A DNA stretch of 54,858 nt. Source: Actinomycetes bacterium. Its GTDB lineage: Bacteria > Actinomycetota > Thermoleophilia > Solirubrobacterales > Solirubrobacteraceae. Below the pieces are notes generated by a model. It saw nothing but the letters and a program-made list of their open reading frames with translations. It was not told the DNA's origin and did not search any database. Each line of letters begins with the position of its first letter. Position 1 is the first letter of the stretch. Shown piece by piece: positions 1-7,199 of this stretch. Both the position numbers and the translations under genes were made by a program. The stretch lies in NCBI GenBank assembly GCA_021846845.1, contig JAJZWB010000004.1, forward strand, positions 1 to 54,858, read 5' to 3'.

Positions 1-22
1 AATCGGTTGATCGGGTGAGCCG

Positions 23-53
23 CCCCTCCCCCCTCCGCCGTAGGGGGGAGGGG
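23..53. terminator. Strong GC hairpin
   Basis: A perfect 11-bp inverted repeat (CCCCTCCCCCC at 23-33, GGGGGGAGGGG at 43-53) encloses a 9-nt loop. There is no T tract, so it may be a Rho-assisted terminator or a 3'-end stabiliser of whatever gene lies left of the window. It sits directly before the VOC remnant. Confidence 0.5.
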
Positions 54-61
54 GCATCACG

Positions 62-217
62 GTGACGACGGACGACATCGATGCCACCCACGCCAAGCCG
101 AGGGCGCGCGGGGTGGACGTCGACGCCGAGGTCTCGCCGATGGGCGCCCCGGTCCCGCCCCTGTTCTGGTTCCGAGACCCGATGGGCCGGTCGCCGATGA
201 TCGTGGAGCTGCGCTGA
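62..217 (+). pseudogene. C-terminal remnant of a VOC (glyoxalase/bleomycin-resistance) protein
   Basis: Reading from GTG 62 gives 51 residues ending in TGA 215-217. They look like the last third of a VOC-superfamily protein: a 'TTDDIDATHA..RARGVDVD' helix-strand segment, then 'PPLFWFRDPMGRSPMIVEL', where the F-RDP-G..-IVE pattern forms the final strands and normally supplies a metal-binding Glu. The N-terminal half is missing: in the same frame there are stops at 41-43 and 8-10, and a hairpin occupies the space. I read it as a decayed gene or the tail left by a deletion. A very short real gene is possible but less likely. Confidence 0.6.
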
Positions 218-297
218 CCGCGCAGGCTCGCCGGCTCGCCGAGGAGAAGCGCCACCGCCGGGCCGCGACCGCGACCGCGCTCGCGGCGTCGTCGTCG

Positions 298-303
298 TAC
301 GCT
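298..303 (+). promoter_or_regulatory. Candidate -10 (TACGCT) for the M20 peptidase gene
   Basis: TACGCT matches TANNNT. It lies just 4 nt before GTG 308, so a transcript starting about 7 nt downstream would miss that codon, which favours the GTG at 356 as the true start. No clear -35 is visible. Confidence 0.3.
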
Positions 304-307
304 GCAG

Positions 308-1558
308 GTGGATGAGGTCCACAGTCTCCGACACCGGCATGGAGCCTGGCGCGGCGTGAGCGTCGCAGCCGATCCGCTGATCGCCGCGCAGGCGGCCGAG
401 ATCGCCTCCGGCGCGGCCGAGCAGCTCGCTGCGCTGGTCGACATCTCCACGCCCTCCGGCGACGTCGAAGGGGCCGAGCGGGCGCTGGCGGTGTGCGCCG
501 CGCTGCTGCCCCCGGAGGCCGAGATCGCGCGGCCGCCCTGCTCGACGCCCGGTTGCGCGCCCGACATGATCGCGACGATCTCGGGCACCGGCAGCGGGCG
601 GATACTGCTGCTGGGCCACGTGGACACGGTCGTCGGGCACGATGCGCACCGGCCGCTGTGGCGGGATGGCGAGCGGCTCCGCGGCCCCGGATCGGTCGAT
701 ATGAAGGGCGGCGACGTGCTCGCGCTGGGAGTCGCGCGCGTGCTGGCCGCAGATCCAGCCGGCTTCGAGGAGCTCGCCGTGCTGATGGTCACCGATGAGG
801 AGTGGCGCACCCGCCCGTTCGCCCACGCCGGGCCCGACGGGAGGTTCGCGGGCTACGACGCCTGCCTGTGCTTCGAGGGCGGCCAGCACGGCCCGGGCGG
901 GGGCGAGGGCGTGGTTGTGCGGCGCAAGGCGGCGGGGACGATGAGGATCCTCGCGGCCGGTCGTGCCTCCCACTCGGGCAGCGCCCCCGACGCGGGAGCG
1001 AACGCGCTGCTCGCGCTCGCCCGCACCGCTGCGCACCTGGCCGGCATGCACGACCCGTCGGGTCCCGAGCAGCTCACGGTGGTGCCGACGGTGATCCGCT
1101 CCGGAGAGGCGATGAACGTGGTGCCGGCCGACGGAGAGCTGACGCTCGACCTGCGCGCGCGCGACCTGCCGGCGTTCGACCCCGTGATCGCGGCGGTCTC
1201 CGAGCGGATCGACGGTGTGCGTCTCGAGGCGCGACTGGAGCGGGGCTGGCCGGGGATGGACTCGACGGCCGCGACCGCCGACCTGCTCCGTCGCGCGACC
1301 GAGCGCCTGGGCCGCGCGATCGAGCCGGTGCACCGTGGCGGAGCCAGCGACGCAAGCCACTTCGCCGCCACGATCGCGGTGACGATCGACGGCCTCGGGC
1401 CGCTCGGCGCAGGGGCTCACACGCCGGACGAGTTCGTGCTGGAGCCGGCGCTGCGCGAGCGCGCCGAGGTCGCCCTGGCGCTGGCCCACGAGGTGCTCGC
1501 CGGCGCGGGGCGCGCCGTGGCCGAGCACGAGCCGGACGTCGTGGGCGACGAGCGGTAA
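308..1558 (+). CDS. M20-family zinc peptidase (carboxypeptidase G2/ArgE/DapE-like)
   Basis: Metal-dependent hydrolase of the M20/M28 amidohydrolase superfamily, expected to cleave a C-terminal amino acid or N-acyl group from a small substrate in the cytoplasm. Numbered from GTG 308 (416 codons), the di-metal site is visible: GHVDTV with H104 and D106, D131 in the DMKGGD segment, TDEE at 162-165 with E164/E165, E190, and a C-terminal His in a GGASDASHF motif. The lid domain carries RASHSGSAPDAGANA (His222), typical of glutamate carboxypeptidases. GTG 356 (giving VSVAADPL) has GGAG 11 nt upstream and is probably the better start, making a 400-residue protein. The substrate cannot be told from sequence. 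It stands alone ahead of the rhomboid gene. Confidence 0.85.
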   Translation: MDEVHSLRHRHGAWRGVSVAADPLIAAQAAEIASGAAEQLAALVDISTPSGDVEGAERALAVCAALLPPEAEIARPPCSTPGCAPDMIATISGTGSGRILLLGHVDTVVGHDAHRPLWRDGERLRGPGSVDMKGGDVLALGVARVLAADPAGFEELAVLMVTDEEWRTRPFAHAGPDGRFAGYDACLCFEGGQHGPGGGEGVVVRRKAAGTMRILAAGRASHSGSAPDAGANALLALARTAAHLAGMHDPSGPEQLTVVPTVIRSGEAMNVVPADGELTLDLRARDLPAFDPVIAAVSERIDGVRLEARLERGWPGMDSTAATADLLRRATERLGRAIEPVHRGGASDASHFAATIAVTIDGLGPLGAGAHTPDEFVLEPALRERAEVALALAHEVLAGAGRAVAEHEPDVVGDER

Positions 1559-1617
1559 CGCCCATCGCGACCGCGTGACCAGGCGGGGAGGCGGCCCGCG
1601 CATGGCATGCTGCGTGG

Positions 1618-2352
1618 ATGGACCAGTCCCGCCCCGCCACCGACCTGGGCCGGCGGCTCCGGTCGGCGCGCCGCCTGCCGGAGCCCGGTCGGCGGCCGGC
1701 CGGGGGGCTCGCGCTGCTGGCAGCGATCGTCGTCCTGATGTGGCTCGTCGAGGCGATCAACTCGCTGGACCACCAGGCGCTCGACGCGGGCGGGGCGATC
1801 TATCCGCGTGACCTCGCGCGGCTGTGGGCGATCTTCACCTCGCCCTTCCTGCACGCCAGCTTCCAGCACCTGATCGACAACACCGTTCCGCTGGTGTTCA
1901 TGGGCGTGATCGTCGCGGTGCGCGGCGCCGCGAGACTCGCCCTGGTCACCGCCATCGTGATCGTCGTGGGCGGCGTCGGCACGTGGCTGATCGCGCCGGC
2001 GCACACAGAGACGGTCGGTGCCAGCGGGGTCGTGTTCGGCTACGCGACCTACCTCTTCGCTCGCGGCCTGTTCGACCGCAGCGTGCTCGAGGGCCTGACC
2101 GGCCTGGTCGTCGGCCTCGTCTGGGGCGGCGCGCTCGTCTCAAGCGTGGTGCCGCACCCAGGGATCTCATGGCAGGCGCACGTCTGCGGCGCGGTCGGCG
2201 GCGTCGTCGCCGCGTGGGTGCTCGCCGGGCATCGCAGGGGACCCCGGTCAGGCGCGGGCGGCTCGCCCGGCGGGGGCGTCCCGCACCCGCCCGCGCACCG
2301 GCCACTGCACGACGCGCTTGACCGGGCGCTGTCGCAGCAGCCGGGCCGCTAG
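1618..2352 (+). CDS. Rhomboid-family intramembrane serine protease
   Basis: Predicted integral-membrane protease of 244 residues that would cleave transmembrane substrates. The rhomboid core is complete: HLIDN (84-88, the HxxxN-type motif of TM2), the nucleophile Ser136 in GASGVVFG, and the catalytic His188 in SWQAHVCG, each in a hydrophobic helix. Helices run from about 30 to 205. A basic, Pro-rich cytoplasmic tail follows with no recognisable fold. The stop codon TAG (2350-2352) is also the first half of the TAGCCT hexamer that probably drives trpS. A CATGCT hexamer lies 6 nt before its ATG, a weaker version of the same promoter arrangement. Substrate unknown. Confidence 0.88.
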   Translation: MDQSRPATDLGRRLRSARRLPEPGRRPAGGLALLAAIVVLMWLVEAINSLDHQALDAGGAIYPRDLARLWAIFTSPFLHASFQHLIDNTVPLVFMGVIVAVRGAARLALVTAIVIVVGGVGTWLIAPAHTETVGASGVVFGYATYLFARGLFDRSVLEGLTGLVVGLVWGGALVSSVVPHPGISWQAHVCGAVGGVVAAWVLAGHRRGPRSGAGGSPGGGVPHPPAHRPLHDALDRALSQQPGR

Positions 2353-2355
2353 CCT
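2350..2355 (+). promoter_or_regulatory. -10 box TAGCCT of trpS, overlapping the rhomboid stop codon
   Basis: TAGCCT fits TANNNT and ends exactly 7 nt before the GTG of trpS, the spacing expected if transcription starts at or next to the start codon. Its TAG is the stop codon of the preceding gene. Confidence 0.5.
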
Positions 2356-2362
2356 GCGGCCC

Positions 2363-3358
2363 GTGCGGATCTTCTCCGGCATCCAGCCGACCGGTCGCAA
2401 GCACCTCGGCAACTACATCGGCGCGATCACGCAGTACGTCGCCGGCCAGGATCGTGGCGAGGGCATCTACTGCGTCGTGGACCTGCACGCGATCACGGTC
2501 TCCTACGACCCGGCGGGGCTGCGGACCGCCGTCTACGACACGGCCGCGCTGCTGCTGGCGGCGGGGCTGGACCCGGAGCGGTGCATCTTCTTCCGCCAGT
2601 CCGACGTTCCCGAGCACACCGAGCTGACGTGGCTGCTGTCGAGCGTGACCTCGTTCGGCGACCTCAACCGCATGCACCAGTTCAAGGAGAAGTCCGCCGC
2701 GCAGCGGGAGCTGGTGACCGCCGGGCTGTTCACCTATCCGGTGCTGATGGCGGCCGATGTGCTCGCCTACCGCGCGCACGAAGTGCCGGTGGGCGACGAC
2801 CAGCGCCAGCACGTGGAGCTGATGCGCGACGTTGCGGAGCGGTTCAACGCGCGGTTCGGCGAGACGCTGGTCGTGCCGCAGGTGAGGATCCCGGCGGTCG
2901 GGGCGCGGATCATGGACCTCCAGGCGCCCGAGCGCAAGATGTCGACCACATCCGACAGCCCGCAGGGGCTCATTCACGTCACCGAGGAGCCGGCACAGAT
3001 CGTCAGGAAGGTCCGCGCGGCGGTCACCGACTCGGGCTCCGAGGTCCGGCGCGGTCCCGACAAGCCGGGGATCTCCAACCTGATCGAGATCATGGCGGCC
3101 GTCCGAGGCAGCGAGCCCGCCGCGATCGAGCGCGAGTTCGAGGGCTCCGGCTACGGGAGCTTCAAGCAGGCGGTGGCCGACGCGGTGGTCGAGTACCTGG
3201 CGCCGGTGCGCGAGCGCTACGGCGAGCTGCGCGCGGACGAGGCGGCGCTCGAGCGCGCGCTCGCCGGCGGAGCCGAACGTGCGCGCGCGATCGCGTCCGA
3301 CACGCTGGCGGACGTGCGCGCCGCGATGGGCGTGGGAGCGGTCCGACCGCGCGGGTAA
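2363..3358 (+). CDS. trpS: Tryptophanyl-tRNA synthetase
   Basis: Class Ic synthetase charging tRNA-Trp. GTG 2363 was chosen because the protein then begins VRIFSGIQPTGRKHLGN, the normal TrpRS N-terminus, giving 331 residues, the usual length. The HIGH-type signature is HLGNYIG (14-20). The KMSKS loop reads KMSTT (192-196), replacing the second Lys; I believe this variant recurs in actinobacterial relatives, so I do not read it as inactivation. The segments GDDQRQH and FGDLNRMHQFKEK match the Trp/AMP-binding core. No ribosome-binding site precedes it and a -10-like TAGCCT sits 7 nt upstream, suggesting a leaderless mRNA. Confidence 0.97.
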   Translation: MRIFSGIQPTGRKHLGNYIGAITQYVAGQDRGEGIYCVVDLHAITVSYDPAGLRTAVYDTAALLLAAGLDPERCIFFRQSDVPEHTELTWLLSSVTSFGDLNRMHQFKEKSAAQRELVTAGLFTYPVLMAADVLAYRAHEVPVGDDQRQHVELMRDVAERFNARFGETLVVPQVRIPAVGARIMDLQAPERKMSTTSDSPQGLIHVTEEPAQIVRKVRAAVTDSGSEVRRGPDKPGISNLIEIMAAVRGSEPAAIEREFEGSGYGSFKQAVADAVVEYLAPVRERYGELRADEAALERALAGGAERARAIASDTLADVRAAMGVGAVRPRG

Positions 3359-3400
3359 GGTCTGCGGTCCGATGACCGCCTCCGGCCCGCGGGCGAAGCG

Positions 3401-4162
3401 GTGACGCTCGCCTACCTTGATCTGGACCTCGACGTTTTCGCGGGTCCGTTCGACCTGCTGCTGACGCTGATCCTGAGGGAGGAGGTGGACCTCCTTGAGG
3501 TTGATCTGGCCGAGGTGGTGATCGCCTACATCGACCACCTCGAGGCCCGCGGGGAGCTCGACCTGGAGGCCGCGACCGAGTTCCTGGTGCTGATCGCGGC
3601 GCTGCTCGAGCTCAAGTCGCGTCTGCTGCTGCCGGGCGAGGAGATCGAGGAGCTGGAGCTCGATCCCGGCGAGGCCGCCGAGGAGCTGCTCGCGCGGCTC
3701 CTGCACGCGCATCGCTATCGGGGCGCCGGCGCGCACCTGGTGGAGCTGCTGGCCGGGGAGGAGGGCCATCGCTTCCGCTCCGCGCCGCTGCCCTCCCGGC
3801 TGCGCCGGGCGCCCCTCGCGGAGGCGGAGGCGGTCTACCCACCGGCCGCGCTGTCGCGCGCGATCCAGGGGATGCTGGCGCCGCCGCCGCGGGTCGACAT
3901 CCGCCACATGACCGTCGCGAAGGTGACGGTCTCGGAGCGGCTCGCCCATCTTCGGCGGCTGCTGGCGCGCGGCCGGTTCACGTTCTCAGAGGCCGTCGCC
4001 CGCGCCGATCGCGTGACGATCGCGGTCACCCTCTACGCGCTGCTCGAGCTCTACAAGCAGGGCGAGGCGACGTGGGCGCAGGATGAGCCGTTCGCCGAGA
4101 TAGTGGTCGAGTCGGTCGCTCGCGCCGCGGTGCAGGGCGCCCGGCCGAGGACCGCGGCGTGA
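3401..4162 (+). CDS. scpA: Segregation and condensation protein A (kleisin)
   Basis: Kleisin subunit that bridges the two heads of the SMC dimer and, with ScpB, forms the bacterial condensin that organises and segregates the chromosome. The N-terminus 'DVFAGPFDLLLTLI' followed by an acidic 'EEVDLLEVDLAEVV' helix is the ScpA hallmark. Residues about 60-90 form the neck-binding helix, and the C-terminal third (about 165-250) is the winged helix that binds the other SMC head ('VTVSERLAHLRRLL...FSEAVARA...VTLYALLELYKQG'). Length 253 is typical. GTG 3401 is the only start fitting the family N-terminus. It overlaps scpB by 4 bp, so translation is coupled. Its partner smc lies at 50215. Confidence 0.95.
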   Translation: MTLAYLDLDLDVFAGPFDLLLTLILREEVDLLEVDLAEVVIAYIDHLEARGELDLEAATEFLVLIAALLELKSRLLLPGEEIEELELDPGEAAEELLARLLHAHRYRGAGAHLVELLAGEEGHRFRSAPLPSRLRRAPLAEAEAVYPPAALSRAIQGMLAPPPRVDIRHMTVAKVTVSERLAHLRRLLARGRFTFSEAVARADRVTIAVTLYALLELYKQGEATWAQDEPFAEIVVESVARAAVQGARPRTAA

Positions 4163-4815
4163 TCGGCGATCCCGAGCGCGCCACGGACGGCGCCGAGCCC
4201 ATCGACGAGCTGGAGCGCGTCATCGAGGGGCTTCTGTTCCTCAGCTCGGAGCCGGTGGCCGCCGGCGCGCTGGCGGACGCCACCGGCGCGCAGAGCGAGG
4301 AGGTGCTGGGGGCGCTGGCCCGCCTGCGGCAGCGATGTGATCGCCAGCGCCGGGGGATCGTCGTCCGCGAGCTTGCGGGTGGCTGGACGCTCAGCTCCCA
4401 TCCCGACGTCGAGCCGGCCGCGCGACGTCTGCTCGCCAAGCCTCGGACGCCGCCGCTGACCGCGGCGCAGGCCGAGACGCTCGCGATCATCGCCTACCTG
4501 CAGCCCGTGTCGCGGCCCGAGATTGCCAGGATCCGCGGCGTGAGCGCCGAGTCGGCCACCCAGACGCTGGTCGAGCGCGGGATCGTCGAGGAGTCGGGCA
4601 GGTCGCAGTTCGGGGCCGTCCTGTACCGCACGACCGATCTGTTCCTGAAGCTGTTCGGCCTGCGCTCCGTCGGCGAGCTGCCGCCGATCGAGGGATTCGA
4701 CCCATCGCCGGAGGTCGCCCACGAGCTGCGTGAGCGGCTGCTGCGAGCGGGGGAGGCCCGCGCCGGCGTCGCCGGCGCGTTGACGAGGCCTGACGGAGAC
4801 GGCGAGGGCGGCTGA
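4159..4815 (+). CDS. scpB: Segregation and condensation protein B
   Basis: Dimeric partner of ScpA in the SMC-ScpAB condensin. It consists of tandem winged helices: the first about residues 15-90 ('ELERVIEGLLFLSSEPV..'), the second about 100-180 with the diagnostic 'LTAAQAETLAIIAYLQPVSRPEIARIRGV' split over 97-125 and 'LVERGIVEESGR'. The start GTG overlaps the scpA stop (GTGA). The length of 218 includes a short disordered Gly/Glu-rich tail. A long spacer follows it, so it probably ends the trpS-scpA-scpB transcription unit. Confidence 0.95.
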   Translation: MIGDPERATDGAEPIDELERVIEGLLFLSSEPVAAGALADATGAQSEEVLGALARLRQRCDRQRRGIVVRELAGGWTLSSHPDVEPAARRLLAKPRTPPLTAAQAETLAIIAYLQPVSRPEIARIRGVSAESATQTLVERGIVEESGRSQFGAVLYRTTDLFLKLFGLRSVGELPPIEGFDPSPEVAHELRERLLRAGEARAGVAGALTRPDGDGEGG

Positions 4816-4935
4816 CGCTCGGCGGGCAGCCGGCCGACGCGTGTACGGCGGCCGATGCTCGGCGGGCCGAGGCAGGCGGCGCGCGCGTCGACGCGTCGTA
4901 CCGCGAGGGTCTCCGTGTCGATGCGCGGTCCGCGC

Positions 4936-5178
4936 TCAGGCTGTCCGCGCCTGCGAGATGCCGCGCTGGGCGCGGCGGTCGCGGCCGGAGAACGGCTGTT
5001 GGGAGCGCCGACGCTCGGGCCGCAGCACCGGACCGTGCCGCTCGCCGACCACGCGCAGAACGTAAGCGCTGCGGCCGTAGCTGTAGCGAAGGCACGGGCG
5101 AAGCGCGACCAGCAGCGCCGGGGCGACGTAGTGACGCCTGCGCTGCGTCCGCAGGCGAGCACCAGCAATCCGTTGCAT
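4936..5178 (-). CDS. Small basic protein of unknown function
   Basis: An 80-codon minus-strand frame starting at ATG 5178. The centre ('RHYVAPALLV...RPCLRYSYGRSAYVL' then 'RVVGERHGPVLRPERR') reads like a real protein: alternating hydrophobic and aromatic residues and a Y-S-x-x-R-x-A-Y-V-L-R-x-x-G-x-R-x-G-P-V-L pattern that I associate with short uncharacterised Thermoleophilia proteins. No function can be assigned. The last 25 residues are low-complexity Arg/Ser and may not be conserved. An AT-richer patch (5179-5190, TAGTTAAG on the minus strand) sits directly before the ATG and may be its promoter. It is isolated between scpB and rlmN. A chance frame in GC-rich DNA remains possible. Confidence 0.45.
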   Translation of the reverse strand: MQRIAGARLRTQRRRHYVAPALLVALRPCLRYSYGRSAYVLRVVGERHGPVLRPERRRSQQPFSGRDRRAQRGISQARTA

Positions 5179-5234
5179 CGCTTAACTACAGCACATCGCG
5201 ACGGGTGCCGGGTCACGCCCATGGGGAGGGCTGC

Positions 5235-5275
5235 GCTCGGCGCTCGCGCCCGCGGGCCGGGCACGAGCGCCGAGC
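5235..5275. repeat. 12-bp perfect inverted repeat (hairpin)
   Basis: GCTCGGCGCTCG (5235-5246) is the exact reverse complement of CGAGCGCCGAGC (5264-5275), with a 17-nt loop that is itself GC-rich. It lies about 160 bp beyond the rlmN stop on the minus strand, so it may terminate that transcript, though no T tract follows in either direction. Confidence 0.6.
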
Positions 5276-5286
5276 CCGCGATCCGG

Positions 5287-5341
5287 GCCGCTCGACGCAG
5301 GGCGGGAGGACGCCTGGGCTCGGGGCCGGCCGTCGAGCGGC
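5287..5341. repeat. 11-bp perfect inverted repeat (hairpin)
   Basis: GCCGCTCGACG (5287-5297) pairs with CGTCGAGCGGC (5331-5341) across a 33-nt loop. It is next to the 12-bp hairpin at 5235-5275. A smaller GCCGG/CCGGC stem follows near 5375-5391. Together these make 5230-5395 an unusually structured spacer, possibly a 3' UTR of rlmN or a small RNA. Confidence 0.5.
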
Positions 5342-5435
5342 ACGCGCGCCTCGGCCTGCCGCTCGGTGCGCGGTGCCGGTCAACAGCCGGCGGCCATCCA
5401 ACGCGCCTGCGGTGGCGCAGCGTTCGCGGGTCTCG

Positions 5436-6416
5436 TCAGCCGCGAGCCGCCAGCTGACCGCACGCGGCCGCGATGTCGCGACCGCGCGTGAGCCTGACCG
5501 TGGCCGTGATCCCGAGCCGCTCCAGCTCGGCCCGGAAGGCCTCGATCGCCTTCGGGCTCGAGCCCTCATAGGCGGAGCCGGTCGGGTTGTAGGGGATCAG
5601 GTTGACCTTGAACATGCGCGGGTCAAGCACCCGTGCCAGCTGGCGCGCCTGACCGACCGAGTCGTTGACGCCCGCCAGCATGACGTACTCGACGAACACC
5701 ATCCGGCGCTTGCGCTCGAAGTGCTCGCGGCAGGCCGCGAGCACTTCCGCGAGCGGATAGCGATCGTTGACCGGCATGATCTGGGAGCGCAGCGACTCGT
5801 CGGCGGCGTGCAGCGAGAGCGCCAGGCGCAGCGGCGCCGGCTCACGGGCGAGCCGGCCGATCCCCGGGATCCAGCCGACCGTCGAGACGGCCGTGCGGCG
5901 GGGCGCGATCCCGATCGACGGCAGCCGCGAGCAGGCCCTCAGGACCGCGTCGAGGTTCATCAGAGGCTCGCCCATTCCCATGAACACGGCATGGTCGACC
6001 GGTCCCAGCCGGCGGAAGTGCAGCGCCTGATCGATGATCTCGGACGCCGTCAGGTTGCGGCCGAAGCGCATCGAGCCCGTGGCGCAGAACGTGCACGTGA
6101 GCGGGCAGCCCGACTGCGAGGAGAGGCAGAGCGAGCGCCGTCCGTCGCGGTAGCGCATCAGGACCGCCTCCACGGGACGCCCGTCTCGGGTCAGGAACAG
6201 CGCCTTGACGGTGCCGTCCGCCGCCCGCGCCTCGTGGCGCACCGTGAGCGTCGAGAACGGCAGCGAGCCGTGCAGCGCCTCCCGCAGCGAGAGCGGCAGG
6301 TCGGTCATCGCGTCAAAGCCGTCCGCGCCCTGCGCCGCCCAGCGCCACACCTGGCGCGCACGGTAGGCGGGCTCGCCGAGCTCGGCCAGGGTCGTCTCCA
6401 GCAGTTCAAGGTCCAT
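5436..6416 (-). CDS. rlmN: 23S rRNA (A2503-C2)/tRNA (A37-C2) methyltransferase, radical SAM
   Basis: Methylates C2 of adenine 2503 in 23S rRNA, and A37 of some tRNAs, by radical-SAM chemistry. The [4Fe-4S] motif is C104-x3-C108-x2-C111 within SGCPLTCTFCATG. GMGEP follows at about 146-150, and the C-terminus has R-G-x-D-I-x-A-A-C-G-Q-L, whose Cys is the methyl-carrying residue of the RlmN mechanism. At 326 residues it is a little shorter than the E. coli protein but complete. ATG 6416 gives a normal N-terminus (MDLELLETTLAELGEPAYRARQ). Its start is only 6-21 bp from the divergent rluB start, leaving almost no room for conventional promoters or ribosome-binding sites. Confidence 0.95.
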   Translation of the reverse strand: MDLELLETTLAELGEPAYRARQVWRWAAQGADGFDAMTDLPLSLREALHGSLPFSTLTVRHEARAADGTVKALFLTRDGRPVEAVLMRYRDGRRSLCLSSQSGCPLTCTFCATGSMRFGRNLTASEIIDQALHFRRLGPVDHAVFMGMGEPLMNLDAVLRACSRLPSIGIAPRRTAVSTVGWIPGIGRLAREPAPLRLALSLHAADESLRSQIMPVNDRYPLAEVLAACREHFERKRRMVFVEYVMLAGVNDSVGQARQLARVLDPRMFKVNLIPYNPTGSAYEGSSPKAIEAFRAELERLGITATVRLTRGRDIAAACGQLAARG

Positions 6417-6421
6417 CGCTC

Positions 6422-6427
6422 TATGGT
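6422..6427 (+). promoter_or_regulatory. Candidate -10 (TATGGT) for rluB
   Basis: TATGGT ends 10 nt before ATG 6438. If it is used, the upstream in-frame ATG at 6423 cannot be the start, because it lies inside the hexamer. Confidence 0.35.
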
Positions 6428-6437
6428 GGCATCGACG

Positions 6438-7199
6438 ATGCGCCTAGCGAAGCTGCTCGCCACCGCCGGGGTCGCCTCCAGACGCGCGGCCGAGCTGATC
6501 GTCCGGGACGGACGGGTGGCGGTCGACGGCGAGACGGTCATCGACCCGGCGTTCGACGTCGCCGGAGCGGAGGGGGTGAGCGTCGACGGCCGTCCGCTCG
6601 CCGTCCGGGTGCCGCGGGTCGTATACGCGGTCAACAAGCCGCGGGGTGTGGTGTCGACCGCGCGTGACCCGCAGCGACGCCCGACGGTTGTCTCGCTGGT
6701 CGGGTCGTCGCTGCGCCTGTACCCGGTGGGGCGGCTGGACATCGACGTGACGGGGCTGATCCTGTTGACCAACGATGGCGAGCTGGCGCACGCGCTGACG
6801 CATCCGAGCTTCGAGGTGCCCAGGACCTATCGGGCCGTCGTCGCCCGTCCGCCGGTGCGTGAGGCGGCTCTGCGCGCGCTGCGCTCCGGGGTCGAGCTGG
6901 AGGACGGGCGCACCGCGCCCGCGCAGGCGCGGCGGCTGGCCGCGGACACGATCGAGCTCACGATCCACGAGGGCCGCAAACGGCAGGTGAAGCGGATGTG
7001 CGACGCCGTCGGCCACCCGGTCAGGTCGCTTGAGCGCATCGCGTTCGGGCCGCTGAGGCTCGGCGACCTGGCTCCGGGCGCCCACCGGCGGCTGAGCGCG
7101 GCCGAGGTGCGCGCGCTGCGCCTCAGCCTCGCTCGTAGATCAGGACGTCGTGGCCGAGACGCGTCGTCCTCAGGGTCGCGGCGACCTCCCGCCGGGTGA
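6438..7199 (+). CDS. rluB: RluB/RsuA-family 23S/16S rRNA pseudouridine synthase
   Basis: Converts a specific rRNA uridine to pseudouridine. An S4-type RNA-binding domain (about 1-60, 'MRLAKLLATAGVASRRAAELIVRDGRVAVDG', split across the N-terminus) precedes the catalytic domain. The active-site motif is GRLDIDVTGLILLTNDGELA with the nucleophilic Asp in GRLD, and the C-terminal 'TIHEGRKRQVKRMCDAVGHPV' is diagnostic of the RsuA/RluB/E/F family. ATG 6438 gives 253 residues; ATG 6423 would add MVAST. The last 25 codons are a basic, low-complexity tail that overlaps the 3' end of the convergent glycosyltransferase by 77 bp, so the true functional end may be earlier. Confidence 0.92.
   Translation: MRLAKLLATAGVASRRAAELIVRDGRVAVDGETVIDPAFDVAGAEGVSVDGRPLAVRVPRVVYAVNKPRGVVSTARDPQRRPTVVSLVGSSLRLYPVGRLDIDVTGLILLTNDGELAHALTHPSFEVPRTYRAVVARPPVREAALRALRSGVELEDGRTAPAQARRLAADTIELTIHEGRKRQVKRMCDAVGHPVRSLERIAFGPLRLGDLAPGAHRRLSAAEVRALRLSLARRSGRRGRDASSSGSRRPPAG

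Noticed and set aside
2936-2955. Inactive TrpRS because KMSKS is KMSTT
   Set aside because: The first Lys and the loop remain, other motifs are normal, and I recall the variant from other actinobacterial TrpRS.
1946-3949. 667-codon minus-strand frame over rhomboid, trpS and scpA
   Set aside because: Antisense shadow of recognisable genes; no motif in the translation.
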